Shown here piece by piece: positions 17,993 through 26,279 of a DNA stretch of 64,000 bases. The notes beneath the pieces were generated by a model. It had not been told where the DNA came from, searched no databases, and saw nothing but the letters and a program-made list of their open reading frames with translations. The stretch spans positions 62,001-126,000 of the forward strand of contig JAYFQF010000013.1 in assembly GCA_034927285.1 (NCBI GenBank), given 5' to 3'. The number at the start of each line of letters is the position of its first letter. The stretch's first letter is position 1. The stretch is from JAYFQF01 sp034927285. GTDB taxonomy: Bacteria > Bacillota > Peptococcia > DRI-13 > UBA5745. A program made the position numbers and the translations under genes.

Positions 17993-20707
17993 TTGAAAAA
18001 CAAAGGATCAAAGCTGACGGCTTTTTTCTTGTGCATCCTGCTGATGCTGAGCCTGGCCGGCTTGCCGGCTGTGGCCGCCATGAATGTTCGTACCGGCTAT
18101 ACGGAATATGACGATTTCTGCGGCGTGGACGCCAACGGCGTCCTGACCGGGCCCGCCGGCGAGATTTTGACGGCTGTGGAAGAAAAAAACACTGCCTGGC
18201 ATTTTCAGGGCGTGGAATACGTCCGAAGCGAGTATCCCGAGAAGATCCGTCAGGGCCATGGGATTTTGGGCGCTTATTTGCCGGATGCCGGCGACTTAAA
18301 CCCTAAAGGCATCACGTTTACGGATATCCCCATCGGCACCGAGCACGGCATCATGTATGTGAAAGCGGAAGCGGAAGTCTTTTATGAAGACTTTGCCGGT
18401 TTTAACGGGATGAAAGTGGGCGGCATTAAAGATAACGTACAAAATGAGCTGTTCAGCCAATACCAGGAGGAAAAAGGTTTTACCGCGGAGCTGGTGGAGT
18501 ATAATACTCTGGCGGATTTGCGGAGCGCCCTGGATTCCGGCGAGGTAAACGCCATCGTTTACGGCAGCGCCGTAGAGCAGTCGGATCTGAAGGTCGTAGC
18601 CCGGTTTTCGGAACTGCCGCTGTACATTGTAGCCAGTAAATGGGGCCTGCAGTTTGTAGACAAAATAAACGACATGTTGAAAGAAAGACAGGAAGCGGAT
18701 GCGGATTTTGCCCAAACCCTGTTTAATAAATATTATGGAGACCGGTCCAAGGCCGTTCAGGCCCTGACCCGGGAAGAAGAACAACAGCGGCTGGAGGAAG
18801 AACAGCGGCTGGAAGAAGAACAACGTCAACAGGAAGAACAGAATCCCCAGGGAGAGGGGCAGCCCGCCCAGCCGGGAGAAACGGAGCCCGGACAAAGCGA
18901 GCCCGGAGAAAACGGGCCGCAGCCGGAAAACGATACGGAAAGCGGCGGCAGCTGGATCGGTTCCGGCGCTTCGACTTTGCTCAAGGTGGAGATTTTAGCG
19001 GCGGCAGGCGTGATTATCCTGGTGATCATTATGTTTGTCGGACGGGCCTCCGCCAAAAAATCGAAAAATAAAAAAGCCGAGAAAAATGCCGGGGGACAGA
19101 AGAAAGGCAAAGCCCGGAAAAATTCTGAAGCAGAGGCCGGGAAGACAGCCGCCCAGTCCGGAAAGAAAGAAAACGCCGGCGCCGCCGGAGAAGCCACCCG
19201 GAGGACCGGGGAGGAAACGGCCCCGGTAACAGCCGATAAAAAAGCCAAGGTCTCTGACCGGGCCGCCGCAGGAATATCCGGGGAGGATGCTCCCATTGAA
19301 CCGGCCGCTTTGCCGGAAGCCTTCTTTAGCCTGAAGGGCGGGAAGAAGTCCCGGGGTTTTGGCAAAGCCGCCCAGGCGCCGGCAGGCCGGGAAGAAGCCG
19401 GTGCGGCAGCGGTTGAGATAGCCGGAAAAATGGAAAAAACAGCAGCAGATGATACCGAAGCTGCCGAAGGGTATGCCCCGGAGCCGGAGGCTGCCCGGGA
19501 AGAAGCCGCTGAAAGGGAGCGGGCAGTTCAGCCTGAGCAGGAATTCCCGCCCGAACCGGAAGCTCAGGGTGAAGCGGAATTCCCGGCCGAACCGCTGATT
19601 CAGCCTGAAGCGGAATTCCAGACCGAACCCGAATTCGAGCCTGAGCCTGCGGAAGATGAAGGAATTTCTGCGGCGGTTAACCGGCAGGGCTGGGAAAGTA
19701 CAGAAACTCCTGCTGAAGGCGCAGTCCTTACCGGGACAGAAGCTTTCGAAGCAGAAGAAGCTCCGAAGGAAGATGAGGGAGCCTGGCGGCAGCCGGCGGA
19801 AGAAACGGAAGGCGGTATTGCCAATAGAGCGATAACCGATCAGGAGCGGTATCGGGAAAATGAAGAATTGCCGACGGCCGAGGCGGCAGAGTCCGGCCGT
19901 CAGGAGATCCGGGCGGCCGCGCCCGGGAGCGGATCGCTGCGTGGAGAACGGCAAGGCGGGCGGAGCCGGGAACCGGAGCTGGCGGCAAAGGAAGAAATCG
20001 ACTTAAACAGCTTCGGACTGAAGCTGTTCCTCCAGCCCGGATACTCAGTGGAAAGCGATAAAGAAATCGGCGCCGAGGCCATGGCGCTGTTCCAGCATCA
20101 TATCCGGGGGATGATTTATCCGGAACGGTTAATCAGTGCGCTGAAGGAGCAGGGAGAAGGTCAGCTTTATGACCAGTTCATCTTCCGCGGGTTGTGTGAG
20201 ACGGAGGCTACCCGTCAGATTAATCGCAAAAAATTCCGGATCTTGGTGCCGGTATCCGCCGCCAGTTTGTCCCAGCCGGAATTTGCCTACTGGTATATAG
20301 ATACGGCGGAGCAATATAAAGCGGAAACCCGGGTGCTGCGTCTTGACTTCAGCGTAGACCCCAGCGAAATCAGCCGCGACGTCATTGAACAATTCCGCCT
20401 TCTGAAAAGCAAAGGCTTCAGTATCGGGCTGAAGCAGGTGGGAAGCCCCGGCTATCCTCTGGGCCTCCTGGAAAAGGCTCAACCCGACGCGGTAGTCCTG
20501 GACGACACCCTGCTGCTTCCGCAGAGACAGGACCTGGAATCCGCCACCCGTCTGGCGGAAGTAAAAGCCCTTTGCTTCCGGCTGCAGATTCCGATGGAAG
20601 CGGAGAGGGTGGACAGCCGCGAGATCTTCCGGCTGGCACTGGAAGCCGGCTGCCAGGTGCTGCGGGGTAATTTCCTTTCCCGTCCGGTGCCTTTGGAGAA
20701 AAGGTAA
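17993..20707 (+). CDS. Binding-protein sensor / TM / degenerate EAL fusion protein
   Basis: About 904 residues. A signal/anchor segment is followed by an SBP_bac_3-like extracytoplasmic domain (about 27-255). A Glu/Gln-rich stretch built on EEEQRLEEEQRQ comes next, then a transmembrane helix near 325-350. A long Ala/Glu/Pro-rich, low-complexity linker (about 350-665) leads to a C-terminal domain with the outline of an EAL phosphodiesterase. In that domain the EAL motif reads EAM, the DDFG motif is replaced by LKQVG, the catalytic Lys is absent, and the ELTES-like Glu is lost, so c-di-GMP hydrolysis is unlikely. It may bind nucleotide or protein instead. TTG 17993 has AGGGG 9 nt upstream; TTG 17984 is the alternative. 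Confidence 0.7.
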   Translation: MKNKGSKLTAFFLCILLMLSLAGLPAVAAMNVRTGYTEYDDFCGVDANGVLTGPAGEILTAVEEKNTAWHFQGVEYVRSEYPEKIRQGHGILGAYLPDAGDLNPKGITFTDIPIGTEHGIMYVKAEAEVFYEDFAGFNGMKVGGIKDNVQNELFSQYQEEKGFTAELVEYNTLADLRSALDSGEVNAIVYGSAVEQSDLKVVARFSELPLYIVASKWGLQFVDKINDMLKERQEADADFAQTLFNKYYGDRSKAVQALTREEEQQRLEEEQRLEEEQRQQEEQNPQGEGQPAQPGETEPGQSEPGENGPQPENDTESGGSWIGSGASTLLKVEILAAAGVIILVIIMFVGRASAKKSKNKKAEKNAGGQKKGKARKNSEAEAGKTAAQSGKKENAGAAGEATRRTGEETAPVTADKKAKVSDRAAAGISGEDAPIEPAALPEAFFSLKGGKKSRGFGKAAQAPAGREEAGAAAVEIAGKMEKTAADDTEAAEGYAPEPEAAREEAAERERAVQPEQEFPPEPEAQGEAEFPAEPLIQPEAEFQTEPEFEPEPAEDEGISAAVNRQGWESTETPAEGAVLTGTEAFEAEEAPKEDEGAWRQPAEETEGGIANRAITDQERYRENEELPTAEAAESGRQEIRAAAPGSGSLRGERQGGRSREPELAAKEEIDLNSFGLKLFLQPGYSVESDKEIGAEAMALFQHHIRGMIYPERLISALKEQGEGQLYDQFIFRGLCETEATRQINRKKFRILVPVSAASLSQPEFAYWYIDTAEQYKAETRVLRLDFSVDPSEISRDVIEQFRLLKSKGFSIGLKQVGSPGYPLGLLEKAQPDAVVLDDTLLLPQRQDLESATRLAEVKALCFRLQIPMEAERVDSREIFRLALEAGCQVLRGNFLSRPVPLEKR

Positions 20708-20757
20708 AAACCAAACCAAAAATAGAGTCCAAGGAGATTTTCCCTATAAAGCAAACA

Positions 20758-20866
20758 AAACCGCTTCGCCAGGTTCTAGATCTGCCGTCTCCGGAACAGA
20801 CAGTGTTTTTCTTTCACTGTCCGATCCGGGGCTGCAGGCCAGTTCACCGGCGGAGCGGTTTTTGTA
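20758..20866. other. Nested hairpin region between convergent genes
   Basis: AAAACCGCTTCGCC pairs with GGCGGAGCGGTTTT about 75 nt later. The intervening loop holds a second stem, GACAGTG/CACTGTC. The plus strand ends in TTTTTGT. It probably terminates the fusion gene's transcript, but the structure is more elaborate than an ordinary terminator. Confidence 0.5.
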
Positions 20867-20880
20867 TAACCGTCATGATG

Positions 20881-20910
20881 GTTTACCTGTGTTTACCTGT
20901 GTTCGCCTGT
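20881..20910. repeat. Three tandem decamers
   Basis: GTTTACCTGT occurs twice exactly (20881-20890, 20891-20900) and a third time with two changes (20901-20910), in the gap between convergent genes. Confidence 0.5.
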
Positions 20911-20966
20911 TTATGCAGGCCGTCTTCAGCCAGCCCGGCGAAAATTTTTGCCGGAAGTTTTCCGCC

Positions 20967-22187
20967 TTACCGGCCGGCCAGCGCTACCTGGCGCACGGCC
21001 TCCGCCGCCGCCAGGATTTCCTCGGGGGTATTATAATAACCGATGGAAAAACGGACGGCTCCCTGAGGGAAGGTGCCCAGGGTCCGGTGCGCCAGGGGCG
21101 AGCAATGCAGCCCGCAGCGGGTCATGACGCCATAGCGGTTTTCCAGGGCAAAGGCCGCTTCCGCATTATCCTGATCCGGGAAATCCAGGGAGATTACCGG
21201 AGCCCGGCCGCTGATGTCCGTACCTCCAACTACCTCTACCCGGGCTTTTTGCCCCGGCTTTTCACCGCTGATCACCAGGGTCCGGCCGTCGCCGTTTTCC
21301 TCGCCGACGGCGTCGATAAACAGCCGGGCCAGCCTTTCCTCGTGGGAGCGGATTTTTTCCGGGCCGGTGGAATCGAGGAAAGAAAGGGCGCCGGAAAGGC
21401 CGTAGATCCCCGGCAGGTTGGGCGTGCCGGCCTCAAAGCGGTCCGGCAAAATCCGGGGCATTTCCAGAGAATCCGAAAAGCTGCCGGTACCGCCGGCAAT
21501 CAGCGGTTCTAACTTTTCCGCCAGCTCCGGGCGAATTAAAAAACCGCCGATCCCCTGGGGGCCCATCAGGCTCTTATGCCCGGTAAAGGCTAAGGCGTCG
21601 ATCTTCATCTGTTCCATGTCGATGGGAAAAACGCCGGCGGTTTGCGCGCTGTCCACAATAAAATAAAGCCCTTCTTCCCGGCAGAAGCGTCCGATCTCCA
21701 GTAAAGGCTGAATGGTACCGCAGACGTTGGAGCCGTGGGACAGGACGACGGCTTTGCTGTTAGGCTTCAGCAGCGACCTTATGGCCGCGCAGCCCGACGG
21801 GCCGGCATCGATCCTTCCGGTGTTGTTGTCGCCGGGAATCACGCTGTAATCTGTCCCCAGCTGAACCAGGGGACGCATAACCGCATTATGCTCCAGGCCG
21901 CTGACCAATACGTGATCCCGGGCAGTCAAAAAACCTTTCAGAATAAAGTTTAAAGAGGCCGTGATATTTGCCGTAAATATCACATTTTCCGGACGGTCAA
22001 AGCCGAAAAGCCGGCAGAGCCGCTCACGGGTGCCCAGTACCAGACTGCCGGCGCTGTAGGCTTTGTCATAGGAGCCCCGGTTGATATTGCAGCCCACCTG
22101 ACGGATATAGTACTCCATCTGCTGCCATACGGCGGGGGGCTTGGGAAAGCTGGTCGCGCCGTTGTCCAGATATATCGTCGCCGTCAT
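20967..22187 (-). CDS. Cysteine desulfurase-family aminotransferase
   Basis: A 406-residue class V, PLP-dependent enzyme of the NifS/Csd type. It opens with IYLDNGATSFPKPPAV. The Schiff-base lysine lies in FTGHKSLMGPQGIGG, the PLP-binding His in LEHNAVMRPL, and the C-terminal RCGLHCSPLAHRTLG loop holds the probable persulfide cysteine. This pattern marks the stand-alone desulfurase-like subfamily found in many Clostridia. ATG 22187 matches the usual start of the family; an in-frame TTG lies 18 nt upstream. No iron-sulfur scaffold gene is adjacent, so the acceptor of sulfur is unknown. Confidence 0.85.
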   Translation of the reverse strand: MTATIYLDNGATSFPKPPAVWQQMEYYIRQVGCNINRGSYDKAYSAGSLVLGTRERLCRLFGFDRPENVIFTANITASLNFILKGFLTARDHVLVSGLEHNAVMRPLVQLGTDYSVIPGDNNTGRIDAGPSGCAAIRSLLKPNSKAVVLSHGSNVCGTIQPLLEIGRFCREEGLYFIVDSAQTAGVFPIDMEQMKIDALAFTGHKSLMGPQGIGGFLIRPELAEKLEPLIAGGTGSFSDSLEMPRILPDRFEAGTPNLPGIYGLSGALSFLDSTGPEKIRSHEERLARLFIDAVGEENGDGRTLVISGEKPGQKARVEVVGGTDISGRAPVISLDFPDQDNAEAAFALENRYGVMTRCGLHCSPLAHRTLGTFPQGAVRFSIGYYNTPEEILAAAEAVRQVALAGR

Positions 22188-22390
22188 ACTATGGATCACC
22201 ACCAATCTTTCTTTGCTGACTATATGTTCAGTGTAGTAAAAAGGCGAATAAAATGTGCTAAAAACATTATGGATTATAATTGCTTTTTTTTCAATAGCGT
22301 GATACTATAAAAAGGGAAACGGTTCTCGACATAATAAAGCATCAGGTTTTTCTCCATCGATAGTGATTGAGCCCCCCTCAATTACATCAC

Positions 22391-22425
22391 AAAAAATCCG
22401 CTCCAGAGGTGGGAGCGGATTTTTT
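22391..22425 (-). terminator. Terminator after mgtE (works on both strands)
   Basis: AAAAAATCCGCTCC pairs with GGAGCGGATTTTTT around a 7-nt loop. The T-run is present on both strands. The rest of 22188-22476 shows only an AT-rich stretch with a TATAAT near 22273-22280 that may serve the desulfurase gene. Confidence 0.85.
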
Positions 22426-22476
22426 CTGTTCTTTTGCTTTTTGGGCTCTTCCAAAACATTTTGCCGCCCTTGCCGG

Positions 22477-23844
22477 CTAAAGATGCAGCACAACCTTGGC
22501 AATGTTGAAATACACCAGCAAAGAAATGGCGTCCACGATGGTGGTAATAAAAGGAGAGGCCATTACCGCCGGGTCAAAGCCGATCTTTTTGGCCAGCAGA
22601 GGCAGGGTGCAACCCACCAGTTTAGCGATAAATACCGTCACAATCAAGGTGGAGCAAACCACAAAAGCCACCTGCAGGCTGGTCCGGTCGATCAGCATCA
22701 GCTTGACAAAATTGGCCGCCGCCAGAGTCAGGCCGCATAATACAGCGACCCGGGCTTCTTTCCAGGTGATCCGGAAAATATCCGAAAGCTCGATATCGTT
22801 CAGGGATAAGCTGCGGATGATCGTTACCGAGGACTGGCTGCCGGAATTTCCTCCGGTGTCCATCAGCATGGGAATAAAAGCGGTCAGCACCACGGAAGCC
22901 GAAAGGGCTTCCTCAAAGGAGGTGATGATCAGTCCGGTAAACGTAGCGGAGATCATCAGGATCAAAAGCCAGGGTATCCGTTTTTTCCAGGTCTCCACCA
23001 CGCCGGTCTTCAGATAGGGCTTATCCGAAGGCACCAGGGCAGCCATGATCTCGATATCCTCGGTGGCTTCTTCCTCCATAATATCCAGAACGTCGTCGAC
23101 GGTGATGATGCCCACCAGCCGGTTTTCCTGGTCCACCACAGGCAGGGCATAAAAATTGTACTTGTTGAATATCCGGGCCACATGCTCCTGGTCGTCCAGC
23201 GTCGTCACCGAGATGATATTTTTCTCCATGATATCGCCGATTAAATCGCCGTTGTTTGACAAAAGCAGCTCCCGTACCGTGACCAGGCCGATCAGCTTGC
23301 GGTTGGGATCGGTGACATAACAGGTGTAGATCGTCTCTTTATCCACGCCGGTTTTACGGATATGGTCGAAGGCCTGCTGCACGGTAGCATCCTTTTTCAG
23401 GGATACATACTCGATGGTCATGATGCTGCCGGCGCTGTCCTCGGGATAATTCAGCACCTGATTGATGGTTTTCCGGGTGGCGGGGTCCACGTTTTTTAAT
23501 ATCCGTTTTACCACGATAGCCGGCATTTCTTCGATGATGGCCACCGTATCATCCAAAAACATATCGTCCATGACTTCCCGCAATTCATTATCGCTGAAAG
23601 ACTGGATCAGGATTTCCTGCATTTCGGCGCTCATCTCAACAAAGGTCTCGGTGGCGGTCTCCTTGGGCAGGATGCGAAACAAAAGCGGCAGCTCTTCTTT
23701 GGCAATCAGGTTTCCATCGTAGAGCTCCTCCAAAGTTTCGCTGATATCCGAGGGGTTCATCTTGTCCAGCTTTTGCCGGAGCTGAGCGTAGCTCTTTTTT
23801 TGCAGAAGCTCCAAAAGCTCCTGCAGTTCAATGTTTTCCGCCAT
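22477..23844 (-). CDS. mgtE: Magnesium transporter MgtE
   Basis: A 455-residue MgtE channel. The order is an N-terminal Mg-sensing superhelical domain (about 1-130), two CBS domains (about 135-255, ending IITVDDVLDIMEEEATEDIE), a connecting helix and five transmembrane helices (about 285-455). The pore signature FIPMLMDTGGNSGSQSS and a late MASPFITTIVDA segment are present. It takes up Mg2+ down the gradient and is gated by the cytoplasmic domains. GGAGG precedes ATG 23844. A long structured leader with a strong promoter lies upstream, suggesting transcript-level control in addition to protein gating. Confidence 0.95.
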   Translation of the reverse strand: MAENIELQELLELLQKKSYAQLRQKLDKMNPSDISETLEELYDGNLIAKEELPLLFRILPKETATETFVEMSAEMQEILIQSFSDNELREVMDDMFLDDTVAIIEEMPAIVVKRILKNVDPATRKTINQVLNYPEDSAGSIMTIEYVSLKKDATVQQAFDHIRKTGVDKETIYTCYVTDPNRKLIGLVTVRELLLSNNGDLIGDIMEKNIISVTTLDDQEHVARIFNKYNFYALPVVDQENRLVGIITVDDVLDIMEEEATEDIEIMAALVPSDKPYLKTGVVETWKKRIPWLLILMISATFTGLIITSFEEALSASVVLTAFIPMLMDTGGNSGSQSSVTIIRSLSLNDIELSDIFRITWKEARVAVLCGLTLAAANFVKLMLIDRTSLQVAFVVCSTLIVTVFIAKLVGCTLPLLAKKIGFDPAVMASPFITTIVDAISLLVYFNIAKVVLHL

Positions 23845-24050
23845 TTTGCTTTCCTCCTATCCGTAGTTTAGATTAGGAAGTAAAGCACAAAAGCCAGAGT
23901 TCTAACGGGTGAACAGGGACGCAAAAATATACAGGCTTGCCTGTCCACCGCACCTAGGTCCTCCAGGTTTCGCACTGTTACTACTTCCTGCGTCCATTCT
24001 GTTTCACCTCTCTTATTGCATAAAGTTATCGGCAAAAATGCCTCCTAACT
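23845..24050 (-). promoter_or_regulatory. Structured mgtE leader, class not recognised
   Basis: About 200 nt between the promoter and mgtE. On the minus strand a hairpin AGTTA...GGCA/TGCC...TAACT (24024-24050) is followed by a closing stem TGGACGCA/TGCGTCC-type pairing (23989-23995 with 23917-23923). That stem encloses about 65 nt, including an ACAGG/CCTGT hairpin (23931-23944). I compared it mentally with M-box, ydaO and yybP-type motifs and saw no match. A 31-codon reading frame sits inside it. Confidence 0.5.
23902..23997 (-). CDS. Possible 31-codon leader peptide in the mgtE 5' region
   Basis: ATG 23997 follows GAGAGGTG by 7 nt and opens a 31-codon frame ending in TAG at 23902. The peptide contains AKPGGPRCGG and ends FASLFTR. 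Its first codons form part of the GGACGCA closing stem of the leader, so folding and translation would be mutually exclusive. It could equally be a chance frame inside a structured RNA. Confidence 0.3.
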   Translation of the reverse strand: MDAGSSNSAKPGGPRCGGQASLYIFASLFTR

Positions 24051-24079
24051 ATCCTATGTTTTTTGTGGCAAAATGTCAA
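24051..24079 (-). promoter_or_regulatory. Sigma-70 promoter of mgtE
   Basis: Minus-strand TTGACA (24074-24079), 17-nt spacer and TAGGAT (24051-24056). Transcription would start near 24044 and include the whole structured leader. Confidence 0.75.
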
Positions 24080-24189
24080 GAAAAAAGCGCCGGCGGCCAA
24101 TTTTCTTTTTCGATTCGCGGCTGGCCTTCCGCAAACCACGGTGGTAAAATAAAAGCAGAATGAAAATAAAAGAATCCGGATCGGGGAAA

Positions 24190-25440
24190 ATGCAGACCAA
24201 GAATTTTATTCAAGGAAAAAAGGGCGTAGTCCGGGCGGCAGCCATACTGTTATTGTTGGTGTTGTTTTGCCAGGGGGCGCTGGCCGGCTGCGGCAGCGCT
24301 GCCGGCCGGGGAACGGCTGCGGAGGAGTCCGGTTATACCGGCCCCGCCGCCCGGGTCACCACCCCGGCAGAGCTGCAGGCGGACCCGGCTACAGGGACCC
24401 CGGCGGCCTTGGACATTACCGCCGGTGATCTCTTCGATGCCGCCGCTTTGGAAGCGCCTTTCGGCGCTGTTTTTCTAAATGTCGGCCAAGCCGACGCCTG
24501 CCTGGTATTCTGCGGCGGCCAGACACTTTTGATCGACGGCGGAAATACGGAAGACAGCCGCTTCCTCGTAGCCTGTCTGAAGAAGCTGGGCGTCAGCCGC
24601 CTGGATTATGTAGTCTGTAGCCATGCTCACGAGGATCACGTGGGCGGCCTGGCCGGCCCTTTAAACGTCTGGCCTGCCGGCCGTATCCTGGCGCCGGCCG
24701 CGGCAGCCGATTCCCAAGCTTACCGAAATTTTCTTAAGGCTGCCGCTAAGCAGGATATCTCCATCGAGCATCCTGAGGCCGGCGACGGTTTTACTCTGGG
24801 AGATGCCCGGGTGGAAATCCTGGGCCCCGGGGAGGATTTCGGCGAAGATTTAAATAATACGTCCCTGGTATTGCGGATTGTTTATGGCCAGACATCCTTC
24901 CTTTTCACCGGAGATGCGGAACGGGCCGCGGAACTTGGGCTTCTGGAAGCCGGCGTGGATCTGGAGGCTACGGTGCTGAAAGTCGCTCACCACGGCAGCG
25001 ACAGTTCCACCTCTTACATTTTTTTGCGGCAGGTGATGCCTTCTTACGCAATTATTTCCGTGGCGGAAGACAACGCTTACGGCCATCCCCATGAAGAAGT
25101 GCTTAGCCGCTTGGCCGACGCCGGCGCCGCCGTTCTGCGCACCGACCGGCAGGGCTCTGTCCTGGCGCTCAGCGACGGAAAAGCCGTCCGCTTCATTGTG
25201 GAAGAAGGCAAGGAACTGCCTTTGATTTCTGCCGGCAATCAGACGGAAAAGGGAGCCGGGAGCGGGAAGGAAAATGAAGAAGACTGGTCGGCTGAGGCTT
25301 ATATAGGAAACAAAAACTCTCAAATCTTCCATCGCCCGGACTGCGCAAACCTGCCGGCAGAAAAAAATCAGGTTTTCTTCCATACCCGGGAAGAAGCCTT
25401 GTCCGCCGGCTACCGAAGCTGTGAAAACTGCAGCCCCTGA
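24190..25440 (+). CDS. ComEC/Rec2-like metallo-beta-lactamase-fold lipoprotein
   Basis: A 416-residue exported protein with a lipobox ALAGCG. The metallo-beta-lactamase domain is of the ComEC C-terminal type: FLNVGQADACLV, the metal motif HAHEDH in VCSHAHEDHVGG, FLFTGDAE and KVAHHGSDSSTS. The C-terminus carries a small domain, YIGNKNSQIFHRPDC followed by CENC, like the Ada-type metal-binding module that often caps such proteins. It may hydrolyse nucleic acid or phosphodiesters at the cell surface. ATG 24190 is favoured over ATG 24160, which would lie almost at the likely transcription start after TAAAAT (about 24145). Confidence 0.82.
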   Translation: MQTKNFIQGKKGVVRAAAILLLLVLFCQGALAGCGSAAGRGTAAEESGYTGPAARVTTPAELQADPATGTPAALDITAGDLFDAAALEAPFGAVFLNVGQADACLVFCGGQTLLIDGGNTEDSRFLVACLKKLGVSRLDYVVCSHAHEDHVGGLAGPLNVWPAGRILAPAAAADSQAYRNFLKAAAKQDISIEHPEAGDGFTLGDARVEILGPGEDFGEDLNNTSLVLRIVYGQTSFLFTGDAERAAELGLLEAGVDLEATVLKVAHHGSDSSTSYIFLRQVMPSYAIISVAEDNAYGHPHEEVLSRLADAGAAVLRTDRQGSVLALSDGKAVRFIVEEGKELPLISAGNQTEKGAGSGKENEEDWSAEAYIGNKNSQIFHRPDCANLPAEKNQVFFHTREEALSAGYRSCENCSP

Positions 25441-25490
25441 GGGCTGACCGGGAAGGCGGGACCGGCACCGGCCCCGCCGTTGCCGGAATA

Positions 25491-25545
25491 AAAAACAGCG
25501 TGTAATCCCCGTGGCCAAAGCCGCTTGATTACACGCTGTTTTCAT
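25491..25545. terminator. Bidirectional terminator between convergent genes
   Basis: ACAGCGTGTAAT pairs with ATTACACGCTGT around a 21-nt loop, with an A-run on one side and TTTTC on the other. It serves both the hydrolase gene and the Crp/FNR gene, whose 3' end it overlaps. Confidence 0.75.
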
Positions 25546-26203
25546 TTCCTCTTAACAGACGGAACATGCTTCGGTTATAATCCAGGACGCCTTCTTCCCG
25601 CAGCTTGCTTAACTCTTTGGACAAGGCGCTGCGGTCCACCCCAAGATAATCCGCCAGTTCCTGGCGGGAAAAAGGAATGGTAAAATATACGGAGTCCTTT
25701 TTCCGGGCTTCCTCGGACAAATAGGAGAGGAGCTTTTCCCGGATACTTCGTTTGCCCGTATGGGTCATTTTGCGAGTCAGGGCCAGGTTGCGCCGGGCCA
25801 GAGTCATAATCAGGTTCTGTACCATTTTTTCATGAAAGGCGCAGGCGCTGGAACAAAGATGCAGCGCTTTGCCGATATTCACAAACAGAACTTCCGAGGC
25901 TTCCGCCGCCGTCACGCCGACGCCCATGGGCTCTTTGGGCAGGCAGGCGTAAGCTTCACCGAAAAGGCCGGCGGGGGGGACTTCCGCAATGATGCTGCGG
26001 TTTCCCCAGAAGTCCACCTGGTGGATCAGGGCATAGCCCGAAAGCAACAGCCCTATTTCGGAGATCCGGTCCCCTTCCCGAAAAATCGTCTCGCCTCTGG
26101 CATATGAAACCTGCCGCGCTCCCAGGCAGGCCAGCATGGCCAGGATTTCTTCCTGGCGGATATCCTGAAACAGGCTGGAATGTCGAAGGATCGTTGTGTC
26201 CAT
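25529..26203 (-). CDS. Crp/FNR-family transcription regulator
   Basis: A 224-residue regulator with an N-terminal cyclic-nucleotide-binding-type beta barrel (about 10-125, including GETIFREGDRISEIGLLLSG) and a C-terminal winged helix-turn-helix, FSRQELADYLGVDRSALSKEL. The canonical cAMP phosphate-binding Arg-Ser pair is not evident, and there is no FNR-type Cys cluster, although CLGA and CSSAC cysteines exist. The effector is therefore unknown. Many clostridial relatives respond to redox or metabolites. It lies immediately downstream of the dlt-like operon on the same strand with a 76-bp gap. Confidence 0.85.
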   Translation of the reverse strand: MDTTILRHSSLFQDIRQEEILAMLACLGARQVSYARGETIFREGDRISEIGLLLSGYALIHQVDFWGNRSIIAEVPPAGLFGEAYACLPKEPMGVGVTAAEASEVLFVNIGKALHLCSSACAFHEKMVQNLIMTLARRNLALTRKMTHTGKRSIREKLLSYLSEEARKKDSVYFTIPFSRQELADYLGVDRSALSKELSKLREEGVLDYNRSMFRLLRGNENSV

Positions 26204-26279
26204 TTTTCTCCTTCCCTGTCGCGGCGGAAGCGGCAGCTTGACGTTTTCCTTCTCTTATCTTGGCTTTATTATCGGGGCT

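Noticed and set aside
18995..19954. Long minus-strand frame opposite the SBP-EAL linker
   Set aside because: It is rich in Phe, Gly and Arg because it mirrors the low-complexity Ala/Glu/Pro linker on the plus strand; it has no family features.
23845..24050. M-box, signal recognition particle RNA or c-di-GMP riboswitch identity for the mgtE leader
   Set aside because: I could not find the hallmark sequences of those RNAs, so the element is left unclassified.
23909..24163. Plus-strand frame across the mgtE leader
   Set aside because: The promoter evidence and downstream gene place the transcript on the minus strand; the frame probably mirrors the structured RNA.
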